Of a DNA stretch of 64,000 nucleotides, positions 19,406-27,835 are shown piece after piece. The stretch is from NCBI RefSeq assembly GCF_943373825.1, contig NZ_CALSBP010000002.1:1725501-1789500 (forward strand). The letters run 5' to 3'. The number at the start of each line of letters is the position of its first letter. Position 1 is the first letter of the stretch. The stretch is from Aquimarina spinulae. Its GTDB lineage: Bacteria > Bacteroidota > Bacteroidia > Flavobacteriales > Flavobacteriaceae. The position numbers and the translations under genes are program-made. The notes beneath the pieces are model-generated. The model was not told where the DNA came from and did not search any database. It saw nothing but the letters and a program-made list of their open reading frames with translations.

Positions 19406-19941
19406 TTTTCTTCGGTAAACAGCAAGAAAAAACCCTTTTTCTGGTTTGCCCTATGGATTTTATAGAACCCGTGATCAGGGAAAGGTATAAAGGAAATTCT
19501 TTTTTTTACACCGCCCTGGGGGTTTTTCTTGAGTTCGATGAATCCACCCAGTATAATCTTTATAAGCTAATAAAGAAAGAGAGGATCGATTATATCACAT
19601 TGGTTGCCAAGGCTGATGGGGATTTCTATCAGGGAGCATTGCTCGATTGGCAGACGCCATTGCACCTTCCTGTGGAGCAATCTTTAGCGCAATTGAAAAC
19701 TGGTATTGCTCCCAGAATAGAACGACAGAAAGGCTCTTTCTTAAAATCGAGAATGATTATAGGCGAACACCTCAACCAGCAAAGAGAACGTCTTCTTAAT
19801 ACTAAACTTTTAGGGATAGGATTGCTACGTAATGGGATAGGTGTAGATAGTCTTGTTTATGAACCTTCTAATAAAAGTTTTACAACTACTGGAGATGTTT
19901 TAAATAGGGCAAAATTATTTGATGGGATGATGGCTAATTAA
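19402..19941 (+). CDS. Hypothetical protein coupled to the carbonic anhydrase-like gene
   Basis: A soluble protein of 179 residues without signal peptide. I do not recognise the family. Visible parts are an N-terminal alpha/beta region with DYITLVAKADGDFYQG and a C-terminal region rich in Leu/Gly (LLGIGLLRNGIGVDS). The start codon overlaps the preceding stop (ATGA), so production is coupled to the iota-carbonic-anhydrase-like protein and the two may act together. Confidence 0.7.
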   Translation: MIFFGKQQEKTLFLVCPMDFIEPVIRERYKGNSFFYTALGVFLEFDESTQYNLYKLIKKERIDYITLVAKADGDFYQGALLDWQTPLHLPVEQSLAQLKTGIAPRIERQKGSFLKSRMIIGEHLNQQRERLLNTKLLGIGLLRNGIGVDSLVYEPSNKSFTTTGDVLNRAKLFDGMMAN

Positions 19942-20040
19942 AAAACGATATGAAATGAAAAACTCATGTTTTTAGTCTTTTTTCTTTGGAAGAAGATTCT
20001 CTATGCCATACAAAACGAGATAGACAACTTCCTGCTTCCA

Positions 20041-20071
20041 AATACCTATCATTATTTCGATGGTAGGTATT
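20041..20071. other. Intergenic hairpin
   Basis: AATACCTATCAT pairs with ATGGTAGGTATT (one T-G wobble) over a 7-base loop. It lies in the 253-base gap between the zinc-type operon and the phosphatase gene. No T-run follows, so it is not a classical terminator. Confidence 0.4.
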
Positions 20072-20194
20072 GGATATTGATGAAAAATTAGATAAATCCG
20101 ATTTTTTGAACTTAAGTCATTGAAAATAGAAAGTCCAAAACTGAAATTTAAAATCAATGAAAATAAAGCCTAAACAAAATAATATTATATCGCA

Positions 20195-21607
20195 ATGAAT
20201 CGAAGGCATTTTTTTAGAAATGGAACGCTTACCGCTCTTGGTGCAGCAATATTATCCCCATATGAATCTATCAGGGCCACCCAATGGGATGGTGTTCAGA
20301 AAAACAAAAAAGCCAAGAATATCATCATACTTGTTAGTGATGGTATGAGTACAGGTACCTTGAATATGACGGACCTCTATCTTGATCGAAAAACTGGAAA
20401 GGGCAGTAATTGGTTACAACTTTATAAAGAAAACAAAGTATCACGTGCTTTAATGGATATGGCTTCTGCCAGTTCTATCGTTACAGATTCTGCTGCGGCA
20501 AGTTCATCTTGGGGCGGTGGGGCACGGATCAGAAATGGGGGCATCAATATTGGGGTTAATGGTGAGCCCCACCTTCCCATTTGGCAAAAATTCAAGGCTG
20601 TAGGTAAAAAAGCAGGGTGTGTTACGACTGTACCTATAACCCATGCTACACCGGCCGGTTTTTGTATCAACCAAAAATCAAGAAACGACCAAGCCTCGAT
20701 TGCCGAAAAATATCTCGAACAGGGTTTTGATCTGTTGATGGGGGGTGGGAATAATTACTTTTCAACAGAAAAACGGAAAGACAAAAAAGATATGTATGAA
20801 GCTTTTATAGCTAAGGGCTATCATGTAGTTCGAAATCGTCATGAAATGTTAATGGCTCCAAATAGCAAGCCTCTTTTGGGTGTTTTTACCGATAATGGGC
20901 TTCCTTATACCAAGGATAGGGAGAGCAACCGGGAACTCTTAGAAAATGTTCCCAGTCTTGCAGAAATGACACAAAAGGCGATAAACGCATTAAAGGAGCA
21001 TCCAGAAGGTTTTGTGCTACAGGTAGAAGCAGGAAAAGTAGATTGGGCGGCCCACGGCAATGATATTGCTGGACTGATCTATGACCAAGTAGCCTTTGAC
21101 GATGCAATTAAAGTGGCTATCGATTTTGCTGAGCGGGACAACGAAACTCTGATCATCATTACCACCGACCACGGCAATGCCAATCCTGGAGTAATTTATG
21201 GATCAAATGCCAACCAACAGTTCGATTCTATTCAGAATTACAAACATACCAATGAATGGATTCTAAATGGGATAGGAAAGGAAAGCTCCCCAAATCAAGT
21301 TCGGGAACGTGTTGAGTATGCCAATGGATTTGGTTTATCCAATGAAAATGCCAAATTACTATTGAGCTATTATGACACTCTTAATAGGGAAGAAGGCCTG
21401 TACAACCCTAAAAGTTTACCGTTTAGAGTTTTGGCTGAAATCCAAAAAAAGCACAATTCTGTAGGTTGGATCAGTATGCACCACTCCGCAGATTATGTAG
21501 AATTGGCGCTATTTGGTCCGGGAAACCATTTATTGAAACCTTTTATAAAAAATACAGACCTACACTATCTTATGTTAGAGGCAGCAGAGGTTGAGAATAC
21601 ATTTTAA
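20195..21607 (+). CDS. PhoA-family alkaline phosphatase, Tat-exported
   Basis: A twin-arginine leader (RR at 3-4, then RHFFRNGTLTALG) directs folded export. Catalytic features of the family are present: metal Asp49 in ILVSDGMS, nucleophile Ser99 in TDSAAAS, the metal cluster TTDHGNA and a late HHSADYVELALFGPG. It should hydrolyse phosphomonoesters in the periplasm using two zinc ions and one magnesium. Length (470) is normal. It may belong to the same transcript as the lipoprotein 48 bases downstream. Confidence 0.92.
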   Translation: MNRRHFFRNGTLTALGAAILSPYESIRATQWDGVQKNKKAKNIIILVSDGMSTGTLNMTDLYLDRKTGKGSNWLQLYKENKVSRALMDMASASSIVTDSAAASSSWGGGARIRNGGINIGVNGEPHLPIWQKFKAVGKKAGCVTTVPITHATPAGFCINQKSRNDQASIAEKYLEQGFDLLMGGGNNYFSTEKRKDKKDMYEAFIAKGYHVVRNRHEMLMAPNSKPLLGVFTDNGLPYTKDRESNRELLENVPSLAEMTQKAINALKEHPEGFVLQVEAGKVDWAAHGNDIAGLIYDQVAFDDAIKVAIDFAERDNETLIIITTDHGNANPGVIYGSNANQQFDSIQNYKHTNEWILNGIGKESSPNQVRERVEYANGFGLSNENAKLLLSYYDTLNREEGLYNPKSLPFRVLAEIQKKHNSVGWISMHHSADYVELALFGPGNHLLKPFIKNTDLHYLMLEAAEVENTF

Positions 21608-21655
21608 GGCAAAAAACAAATCATCAATAAGGTAACTTCTAATACAGTTTTAATC

Positions 21656-22609
21656 ATGTTTAACCGAATCACTCTTTATATTTTTCTTTTGATGCTTTCA
21701 GTTTCTTGTAAAGATCAAGTGCAAAAAAAGGACGTACCACTTATAATTGACAAAGAAAAGATTGATGCTGCCTTTGGCAAGCATGTTTCTGCGATAATGT
21801 TGAATCATTTATATATAGTTCTGGATAGTCTCTCATATTCTAGTTTAACAAAAGACATTGGATGGGGCAAAACTTATGGAGCATTAGATAAAGGACTTCC
21901 TTCTTTTGCTCCAATAGATAATGATACACCTATGTGCTATCTGAGAGGGCATAAACATTATATTGAAATTTTAGGGCCTAACAATATATTCAACGAACCT
22001 ATTGGGAAAAGTGGCATAGGTTTTACTCTAGAGAATGATGATGAACATTTTCATTTAGGCGTTAAACCAAAGCTAAAAGTAGAAAATACTCGATTTCTTA
22101 ATGCTACAAAAACTGTAGATATGGAATTAAGTAAACAAAAGGAAACTTGGTTCAAAGCGTTTTATACCCCTAGTCCTGGTACTGCTTTACACACCTGGTA
22201 TGCTTTTTATAATCCTATTTTTCTTGATAGTCTTTACCAAAAACATCATCCTTTTTATTCGCGTGAAGCGTTTTTAGAACCTAACTACGCAAACCAAAAG
22301 CTTTTTAACAGTATAAAATCGATTGCAATGACCTGTACTACTGATGACTACATCCGTATTACACAAGAATTATATCACCTGGGGTGTAAATTATTAGAAA
22401 AAGACGGTCACATGCTTAGTATTGATGGAGGGGATATAATTATAAAAATTACGGCATCTAATGAGATTGAATATAGCCAAATCACCCAGATACGATGTCA
22501 TTTAAATAGAACTGACGATAGTGTAATTAATCTGGGAAATGTCACTATTGTCAACAAAGGGAAAGAATCTATATGGAATTTTGATAATCTTCATAAAAAT
22601 AACTTTTAA
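21656..22609 (+). CDS. Lipoprotein, DUF5829/glyoxalase-like
   Basis: A lipobox (VSC, Cys18) precedes a domain that begins MLNHLYIVLDSLSYSSL and continues with YLRGHKHYIEILGP and DDEHFHLGV, which resembles DUF5829, a vicinal-oxygen-chelate-like fold. The His/Glu residues might bind metal, but no reaction is known. It is followed 12 bases later by the next lipoprotein gene, so the two are probably one operon. Confidence 0.65.
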   Translation: MFNRITLYIFLLMLSVSCKDQVQKKDVPLIIDKEKIDAAFGKHVSAIMLNHLYIVLDSLSYSSLTKDIGWGKTYGALDKGLPSFAPIDNDTPMCYLRGHKHYIEILGPNNIFNEPIGKSGIGFTLENDDEHFHLGVKPKLKVENTRFLNATKTVDMELSKQKETWFKAFYTPSPGTALHTWYAFYNPIFLDSLYQKHHPFYSREAFLEPNYANQKLFNSIKSIAMTCTTDDYIRITQELYHLGCKLLEKDGHMLSIDGGDIIIKITASNEIEYSQITQIRCHLNRTDDSVINLGNVTIVNKGKESIWNFDNLHKNNF

Positions 22610-22621
22610 AATCAGATAAAA

Positions 22622-23440
22622 ATGAAAACTTATTATTTAACTACCGTAATCCTATCCTTATCTATTACTTTAATAGGGTGTAAACAACAAAAGAAAAATG
22701 TTACAGAAGAAGAAACTGCAAACCCATCTGTTGAAGAGTCTGTAGAAATTCAACAATCGATTACCATAGAAAAATTAGAAAACTCTCCTGTTTATACAGA
22801 TGCTGCACTTACTTTGGATTTACCTGAAACCATAAAAACTTCTCAGGGAGGTGATATGGATTTTGCATTTAATTTAGAGCATTATGAATTAGGTGCTCAA
22901 ACCCAGGGACCAAATTCTCTAAAGTTGGCAAATTCGGGCAAAGGGCAACATATTCATTTTATTTTGGATAATCAGCCCTACTCAGCACATTACGAACCTC
23001 GTTTTAAAAAAGAAATCCCCGATGGTGTGCATCATTTGGTTGCTTTCTTAAGTCGTTCGTACCATGAATCGGTCAAAAACGCAAACTCGGTGGTGGTTAG
23101 AAAACTTATGGTTGGTGCCAATCCTCAAGATTCTCTAGGGTTAGATATGAAAGCTCCAACCCTTATCTACAGCCGTCCTAAGGGAGAATATACCGGTAAG
23201 GATGCTGAGAATTTATTACTTGATTTTTTTGTATTGAATACCACTCTTTCTGAAGATGGGCATAAAGTTCGTGCTACTATTAATGGTGAAGAATTTATCA
23301 TTACAGAATGGGTTCCACAGGTTATCAAAGGGCTTCCAATGGGAGAAGTTAGCATTCAATTAGAATTGCTGGATGAAGCCGGAACACTGATTCCTGGTCC
23401 TTTTAATAAAGTCACTCGTACTGTACTATTAAAAGAATAA
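22622..23440 (+). CDS. Exported lipoprotein, DUF4399-like repeats
   Basis: Lipobox IGC (Cys20), a Glu-rich linker and two beta-sandwich-like halves. The first half contains GKGQHIHFILDNQPY and GVHHLVAFLSRSYHES, a His-bearing pattern seen in Flavobacteriaceae proteins often labelled phosphopeptide-binding; the second half lacks the His residues. The biological role is unknown. It lies 12 bases after the preceding lipoprotein gene. Confidence 0.65.
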   Translation: MKTYYLTTVILSLSITLIGCKQQKKNVTEEETANPSVEESVEIQQSITIEKLENSPVYTDAALTLDLPETIKTSQGGDMDFAFNLEHYELGAQTQGPNSLKLANSGKGQHIHFILDNQPYSAHYEPRFKKEIPDGVHHLVAFLSRSYHESVKNANSVVVRKLMVGANPQDSLGLDMKAPTLIYSRPKGEYTGKDAENLLLDFFVLNTTLSEDGHKVRATINGEEFIITEWVPQVIKGLPMGEVSIQLELLDEAGTLIPGPFNKVTRTVLLKE

Positions 23441-23629
23441 TAACACGGCTTATCTATTAGAGAATGGGTAAATCATTGATATTCCTAGTTTAGAAATGCA
23501 AAACTATCGCATTTGAATAAAGACCTATTTACGTTTCCTAAACGTTAAGACTTTTGATGGTAATAAAAAACGTTATCATTTATTTTTTTACAGTTACCAA
23601 AAAGTGAAACAATGTAATTAAATAATCAC

Positions 23630-24712
23630 ATGGAAAATCCAACCCTTGAATTTCTACCTAAGTATGTTATGTCTAAATACATACAGCATCAATTGTTAAC
23701 CAAGCCATTTGATGATTTGAAATATGATCAATTTGAATCGGTAATTAACACCCAAATGATAAAAGAGGCTAATGTTGAACAACAGGAGTTTCTGTATGTT
23801 TATACTGAAAAATGTATTATAGAGCCTACTTTTGGGTGGGCTCTTTCAGAAAATTTTCGGTTAATTGCAGAATCTTATCCTTATGCTCGATTTGTGCTTG
23901 ACCAGTTCAAACCAACTATTACAAAAACTCATTATTTTCGGCAAAAGAGAGTAACCCTAAACAAGGCTGTTTTGTTATCAGAAAATTACACAAACTATTT
24001 TCATTTTCTAAATGACTTTGTTGGACGATTAGCACTACTTGATCGTTTACATGTATCACGAGACATTCCTGTTATTGTATCTGAAGAATTAAGATCAAGT
24101 ACTTTTTTTCAGCAATTTAGCATGTTATGCCCAAAATTCTTCAATCGTAATTGGATATTTCAGGCTAAAAATGAATATTATGAAATTGAAGATGCTACTT
24201 ATTTTGTTCAAAACATAACCTGCAAACATGAAAATTTTCGGCCATTGCTTGATGAATTACCTTACGAAGAAAACACTGTTGCTTCTCCTGATAAAATATT
24301 TATTACCCGGCGAGGAATCTATGGAAGAGGTTTACTAAATTCTTTGGAAATTGAAAGCATTGCCAAAAACAATAATTTTAAAATAATCGACGCGCAGAAC
24401 TTTACCATTGCAGAACAAGTTAAGTTATTTACCAATGCTACTCATATCATCGGATTACATGGCGCAGGGCTTATGAACATGATATATTGCAAAAATAAGC
24501 ATGTTAAAATACTTGAATTATTCCCCGGAAACTTTTACAAAGCCGTTTACTATTGGCTTGCATCACAATTTTCACACAACTATAGTTGTATCAGGGGTTT
24601 GCCAACTACAGATAATGAGCAGACCATTACGTCAACATCTGTCATTTTTAAGAGTAATTTTTATATGCCTCCGGATGTTTTCTTGAATAAATTAATGGCA
24701 TGGCTTAAATAA
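23630..24712 (+). CDS. Glycosyltransferase family 61 (DUF563) protein
   Basis: The central to C-terminal part matches GT61: SENYTNYFHFLNDFVGRLALL, then ITRRGIYGRG, the long helix around SLEIESIAKN, and THIIGLHGAGLMNMIYC with a conserved HGAGL. Such enzymes transfer sugars, often xylose or N-acetylglucosamine, to polysaccharide or glycolipid. There is no signal peptide, so it acts in the cytoplasm. It stands alone, not inside a polysaccharide cluster. Confidence 0.85.
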   Translation: MENPTLEFLPKYVMSKYIQHQLLTKPFDDLKYDQFESVINTQMIKEANVEQQEFLYVYTEKCIIEPTFGWALSENFRLIAESYPYARFVLDQFKPTITKTHYFRQKRVTLNKAVLLSENYTNYFHFLNDFVGRLALLDRLHVSRDIPVIVSEELRSSTFFQQFSMLCPKFFNRNWIFQAKNEYYEIEDATYFVQNITCKHENFRPLLDELPYEENTVASPDKIFITRRGIYGRGLLNSLEIESIAKNNNFKIIDAQNFTIAEQVKLFTNATHIIGLHGAGLMNMIYCKNKHVKILELFPGNFYKAVYYWLASQFSHNYSCIRGLPTTDNEQTITSTSVIFKSNFYMPPDVFLNKLMAWLK

Positions 24713-25036
24713 TGATTTTGACAGGAAAGACTTAACCAAGTCTAAAAACCAATGCTGTAGGCACTAAAAAAGATTGGTTTAGACCGTTTACAGGTAAGCG
24801 TTCGGCAAACCACATATTCTTTAGTTTCTTTTTAGGTTTTAGTTTTGTGCTATGCAAAAAGAAGACACAAATAGAAAACAGGAAATGTATACTATTCTAA
24901 GGAAATGGAGAATAATAATATAGGCTTTAAGTATCTCTATTATGCAGAAATAATGACTGATATACTCTTACTAGATAAAAATCCAAACAAACTATTTTTA
25001 AAAAGAACAAACTCGAGTATCAACAGCTAAATAGAA
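24713..25036. other. Non-coding gap with inverted repeats
   Basis: No convincing gene here. An imperfect stem (GTCTAAA... at 24737 with ...TTTAGAC ending 24781) lies just after the glycosyltransferase gene and may end its transcript. GTAAGCGTTCGGCAA at 24794-24808 is repeated inverted at 25428-25442. A 24-codon frame at 24852 has weak resemblance to a transposase accessory N-terminus and was not called. Confidence 0.4.
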
Positions 25037-25066
25037 ATAACCAGAAGGAATATTCCTTCTGGTTAT
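25037..25066. terminator. Perfect 30-base palindrome after the peptide gene
   Basis: The sequence from 25037 to 25066 is fully self-complementary (ATAACCAGAAGGAAT and its complement, no spacer). It lies ten bases past the stop of the double-glycine peptide gene, so it probably forms its 3' end; the T-run is better on the plus strand. Confidence 0.5.
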
Positions 25067-25075
25067 ATTTTTAAA

Positions 25076-25243
25076 TTATCCAACATGACAAAATCCTGAT
25101 GCACAAGTCCAAGTATCAAGAGGGTTCCCAGCAGTAATACAATCGCCATTGTCTCTACATTCTCTAAGTCCTCCGCTAATAGTTTTTTGCTGCTTTTTTT
25201 TGAGAGCAGTAACACCGTTTAAAATCAAAATGTTTTTTAACAT
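25076..25243 (-). CDS. Double-glycine-leader peptide, 55 aa, four-Cys core
   Basis: A small frame from ATG 25243 to TAA 25076. The leader (residues 1-25) reads MLKNILILNGVTALKKKQQ then KTISGG, the double-glycine processing pattern used by C39-peptidase ABC exporters. The 30-residue core has four Cys (LREC, DNGDC, WTC, GFC), enough for two disulfides or thioether-type rings. Similar leaders with an L-N-G-V-x-x-L pattern occur on bacteriocin-like peptides of Bacteroidota. No processing or export gene is adjacent; a palindrome follows. Too short for most gene callers, but leader and Cys pattern make it credible. Confidence 0.7.
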   Translation of the reverse strand: MLKNILILNGVTALKKKQQKTISGGLRECRDNGDCITAGNPLDTWTCASGFCHVG

Positions 25244-25472
25244 AATAAAAATAATTTAAATGATTAATACTATAAAGTTTAAATAACTTCTAAATGTAGA
25301 TGTTATGAATGTAAAAAACGTTACTAACTATTTCGAAAAAAAATCTTTTTAGGAAGAACTTAACGTTATAGTGTCTAGAGCTACTTCGTTATTTGTTTAG
25401 CGTTTGGTAAATTACACAAAGAGTAGATTGCCGAACGCTTACATTTATAGAATATCTACTTAGTTACTTTTT

Positions 25473-25917
25473 TTTAATTTATCAACCTACCCGTCGCCTC
25501 TTTCAATATATAATTACAGTGATCTACATCATCTGTATTAAGTTCGAGAATACCTGTAACCTCTACAATTTGATCTGTTTTATACTTTGGTTTTTGTTTA
25601 AAAACAACTTCAACAATACTTTCTGGACCCGCTGCCCCGCAAAAAAAACAGGAAGACTTAGGGTTTTTAGAAATCAAATAAAATTCATCTTCTTCAATAG
25701 AAAAATCTAAAAAGTAACCTTTAATTTGAATTTGAGCACCTTGATATGACTTTATGATAGGCCCGAATCTTGGTTTTAGAAAGATATCATCATACTTTGC
25801 ACTGTAAACATTATAAAATTTTACATCGGCCAAATCGCGCCAAGTTAATGTTTCTTGAGAAAATAGATTAAATTTAGTTACTATAAAAAACAGGATTAGA
25901 AAGGCTATTTTATGCAT
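25473..25917 (-). other. See DUF3299 gene entry at 25474-25917
   Basis: Placeholder for start choice only: the reading frame of the DUF3299 gene could begin at 25938, but ATG 25917 gives a proper signal peptide. Confidence 0.05.
25474..25917 (-). CDS. DUF3299-type exported protein
   Basis: I choose ATG 25917 because it opens a clean signal peptide (MHKIAFLILFFIVTKFNLFSQ); an upstream in-frame start at 25938 lies deeper inside the permease gene. The mature part has TWRDLADV at its start, SCFFCGAAGPESIVEV in the middle (two Cys around Phe/Gly) and a C-terminal Asp/His pair (VDHC), the pattern of DUF3299. In Pseudomonas a DUF3299 gene belongs to a Zur-controlled MacB-like operon (PA4063-PA4066). 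The start overlaps the permease end by 8 bases. Confidence 0.75.
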   Translation of the reverse strand: MHKIAFLILFFIVTKFNLFSQETLTWRDLADVKFYNVYSAKYDDIFLKPRFGPIIKSYQGAQIQIKGYFLDFSIEEDEFYLISKNPKSSCFFCGAAGPESIVEVVFKQKPKYKTDQIVEVTGILELNTDDVDHCNYILKEATGRLIN

Positions 25918-27106
25918 CAGATATTGTTTTAGAAACATTTAATTTAAATAAAGGCAATGAGGCCAGGATTGCTGCCAGGAAGGTGGTTAGGATCACTAGT
26001 ATCAATATGAGTAGTTCTTTATTGGTAGGAAAGCTAAATACAAAATGGTATCCATATATATTTTCTGTAAAAACTGAAAAAAACCAGATACTTACTCTCC
26101 CTAAAAACCACCCTAAAATGGATCCTAACAGGGATAAAAAAAGTGCCTCCAGAAAGACCAATTTTATCAACTGAAAAGTGTTGGCCCCATAGGTACGTAA
26201 CAAGGCTAACTCTTGTTTTCTTTCTCTTACCGTTTTTATTAAGTTAATAAATATACTAAGGCCAGCTACCAGCAGTATTGCAATAGCAATACCATTAATT
26301 GCACGAAAACCAATTCCTAAAAACCTCATCAATCGCTCGATTTCAAATTTGGGGAGTGCCGCTTGCATGGTTGTTTTTTCATTAATACGTCTAGACATTT
26401 GCAAAGCCCCAAAAGGATTTCTAAATTTAACTAGTAAAGAGGTTATTTCTCTTTGTTCTTCATGCTCTTCTTCATGATGATTGTGTTCATCATTATGTTC
26501 ATGTACTTCCCAAATACTTTGCAGATTAGTGATGATAAGGTGATCAATAATCGCTCCTGTTGGTTTTAATATTCCAGTAACGATAAAAGGTTTCTCATCA
26601 TGAGTTTCTAATCCATTTTTGGCTAAACCATGTGCACTGGTAAAAGTATCTCCTATTTGTAGGTTAATTTTTTTTGCTACATCATTTCCAATAACTACCT
26701 CAAAAGGCTTTTCATATAACCTCCCTTCTTGCAAGGTTGCATCATACTTAGCCAAATACTCATTTGATGTACCTAAAACTCTATACCCTCTATAATTATC
26801 TCCATAAGAAACGGGTATCATTTCTTTAACCATAGGATTTCTAGCAATTTTTAAGGCTTCATCAAATGGTATATTACCTGTAGGATCATCAATGTGTAAA
26901 ACAGAAGACAACACTAATTGTAGCGGACTTCCTTTAGCACCAATAACCATATCAAATGGTTTAGTATTATTTTCTAAATGTTGGTTAAGTTGATTTCTTA
27001 CTTGCAAAACAAAAGTTGCTAACGAAATACTTAGCAACAATAGCAAAACACTCAAAATAGTATTTAAAGGTTTAGAAATCAGATTTCTGTAAGCCAGGTA
27101 TAACAA
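25910..27106 (-). CDS. MacB/FtsX-type ABC permease with His-rich loop
   Basis: Four membrane helices in the LolC/MacB arrangement (about 17-40, 270-295, 320-345 and 362-385) enclose a periplasmic MacB_PCD domain between the first two. Within that domain a loop near residues 195-215 reads HEHNDEHNHHEEEHEEQRE, an obvious metal-binding stretch. Together with the ATPase three bases upstream and the DUF3299 protein it matches the zinc-responsive MacB-like operon type. It probably moves metal or a metal-bound lipoprotein between the inner and outer envelope; the direction is unknown. Confidence 0.85.
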   Translation of the reverse strand: MLYLAYRNLISKPLNTILSVLLLLLSISLATFVLQVRNQLNQHLENNTKPFDMVIGAKGSPLQLVLSSVLHIDDPTGNIPFDEALKIARNPMVKEMIPVSYGDNYRGYRVLGTSNEYLAKYDATLQEGRLYEKPFEVVIGNDVAKKINLQIGDTFTSAHGLAKNGLETHDEKPFIVTGILKPTGAIIDHLIITNLQSIWEVHEHNDEHNHHEEEHEEQREITSLLVKFRNPFGALQMSRRINEKTTMQAALPKFEIERLMRFLGIGFRAINGIAIAILLVAGLSIFINLIKTVRERKQELALLRTYGANTFQLIKLVFLEALFLSLLGSILGWFLGRVSIWFFSVFTENIYGYHFVFSFPTNKELLILILVILTTFLAAILASLPLFKLNVSKTISDA

Positions 27107-27108
27107 TT

Positions 27109-27741
27109 TTATAAAATTATATGATTATCAAAATGTGATTTCACTCTTTTATCATGAGTTATGATCACTAAATTACTTTTACAGATTTGAGCCTCTTTTT
27201 TCAGTAGGGAAATAACTTTTTCACAATTCGTATCATCCAGGTTAGATGTGGGTTCATCTGCTAATATAACTTTAGGTTTATGTATAACTCCTAAGGCAAT
27301 AGAAAGTCGCTGTTGTTGTCCTTCACTTAATTGATACACTCTTTTGCTTTGAAGATCTGAGAGCCCTAACTGCGTGATTAATTCTTCTCTTCGATAACGA
27401 TCACTTTTCTTTTTGGAAAGTCGCTCGCGCAGCGTTAAATTCTCAAGTAAGGATAAAGATTTGATAAAATAAGCTCGTTGAAAAATTAGCCCAACATTTT
27501 GCCCTATGAAACAGTCTAATTGCTTTCGCGTAAGTTTATTTAAACAAGTATTAGCAATAAAAACATCTCCTTCTTTAGGAGGTAAAAGACCTGCCAAAAG
27601 ATGTAATAATGTCGTTTTGCCAACACCTGAAGGCCCTAAAATCAATATATTTTCTTTAGAAGGCAAATCAATATCTGGAAAACAAAAAGTACGATTTTTT
27701 GTATCGCTATAGGTAAACTGAAGAGATTTGGTTCGTATCAT
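27109..27741 (-). CDS. LolD/MacB-type ABC transporter ATPase
   Basis: A 210-residue ATPase with Walker A GPSGVGKTTLL, Q-loop, signature LSEGQQQR, Walker B VILADEPTSNLDD and switch His in ITHD. It is the first gene of the minus-strand operon and pairs with the permease that starts just after it. Its promoter (TATTTTTG at 27755-27762, TTG at 27780-27782 on the minus strand) is overlapped by the palindromic operator. Confidence 0.9.
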   Translation of the reverse strand: MIRTKSLQFTYSDTKNRTFCFPDIDLPSKENILILGPSGVGKTTLLHLLAGLLPPKEGDVFIANTCLNKLTRKQLDCFIGQNVGLIFQRAYFIKSLSLLENLTLRERLSKKKSDRYRREELITQLGLSDLQSKRVYQLSEGQQQRLSIALGVIHKPKVILADEPTSNLDDTNCEKVISLLKKEAQICKSNLVIITHDKRVKSHFDNHIIL

Positions 27742-27754
27742 AAAATGATTTTTT

Positions 27755-27815
27755 CAAAAATAGACAAATATTACTAAAGCAACAAGGTTGCATTTGCTAA
27801 ATAATACTATCTTTG
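27755..27815. promoter_or_regulatory. Bidirectional promoter with central Zur-like operator
   Basis: The 13-base palindrome GCAACAAGGTTGC (27779-27791) contains both -33 boxes: TTG 27788-27790 for the plus strand, 17 bases before TATCTTTG (27808-27815), and TTG on the minus strand (27780-27782), 17 bases before TATTTTTG (27755-27762). A single bound repressor would silence both operons. The core matches the operator at 7116-7130, with the same spacing to the plus-strand -7 box. Confidence 0.68.
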
Positions 27816-27835
27816 CCTATAAATACATTTTTCTT

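Noticed and set aside
20041..20071. Hairpin considered as terminator of the zinc-type operon
   Set aside because: No T-run follows on either strand; kept only as a hairpin.
24852..24923. Short frame MQKEDTNRKQEMYTILRKWR
   Set aside because: Slightly like a transposase accessory N-terminus, but only 23 codons and no further homology around it.
25473..25917. Entry typed 'other' in the feature list for the DUF3299 start choice
   Set aside because: It is not a separate feature; use the CDS entry 25474-25917. Kept only at minimal confidence as a note on start choice.
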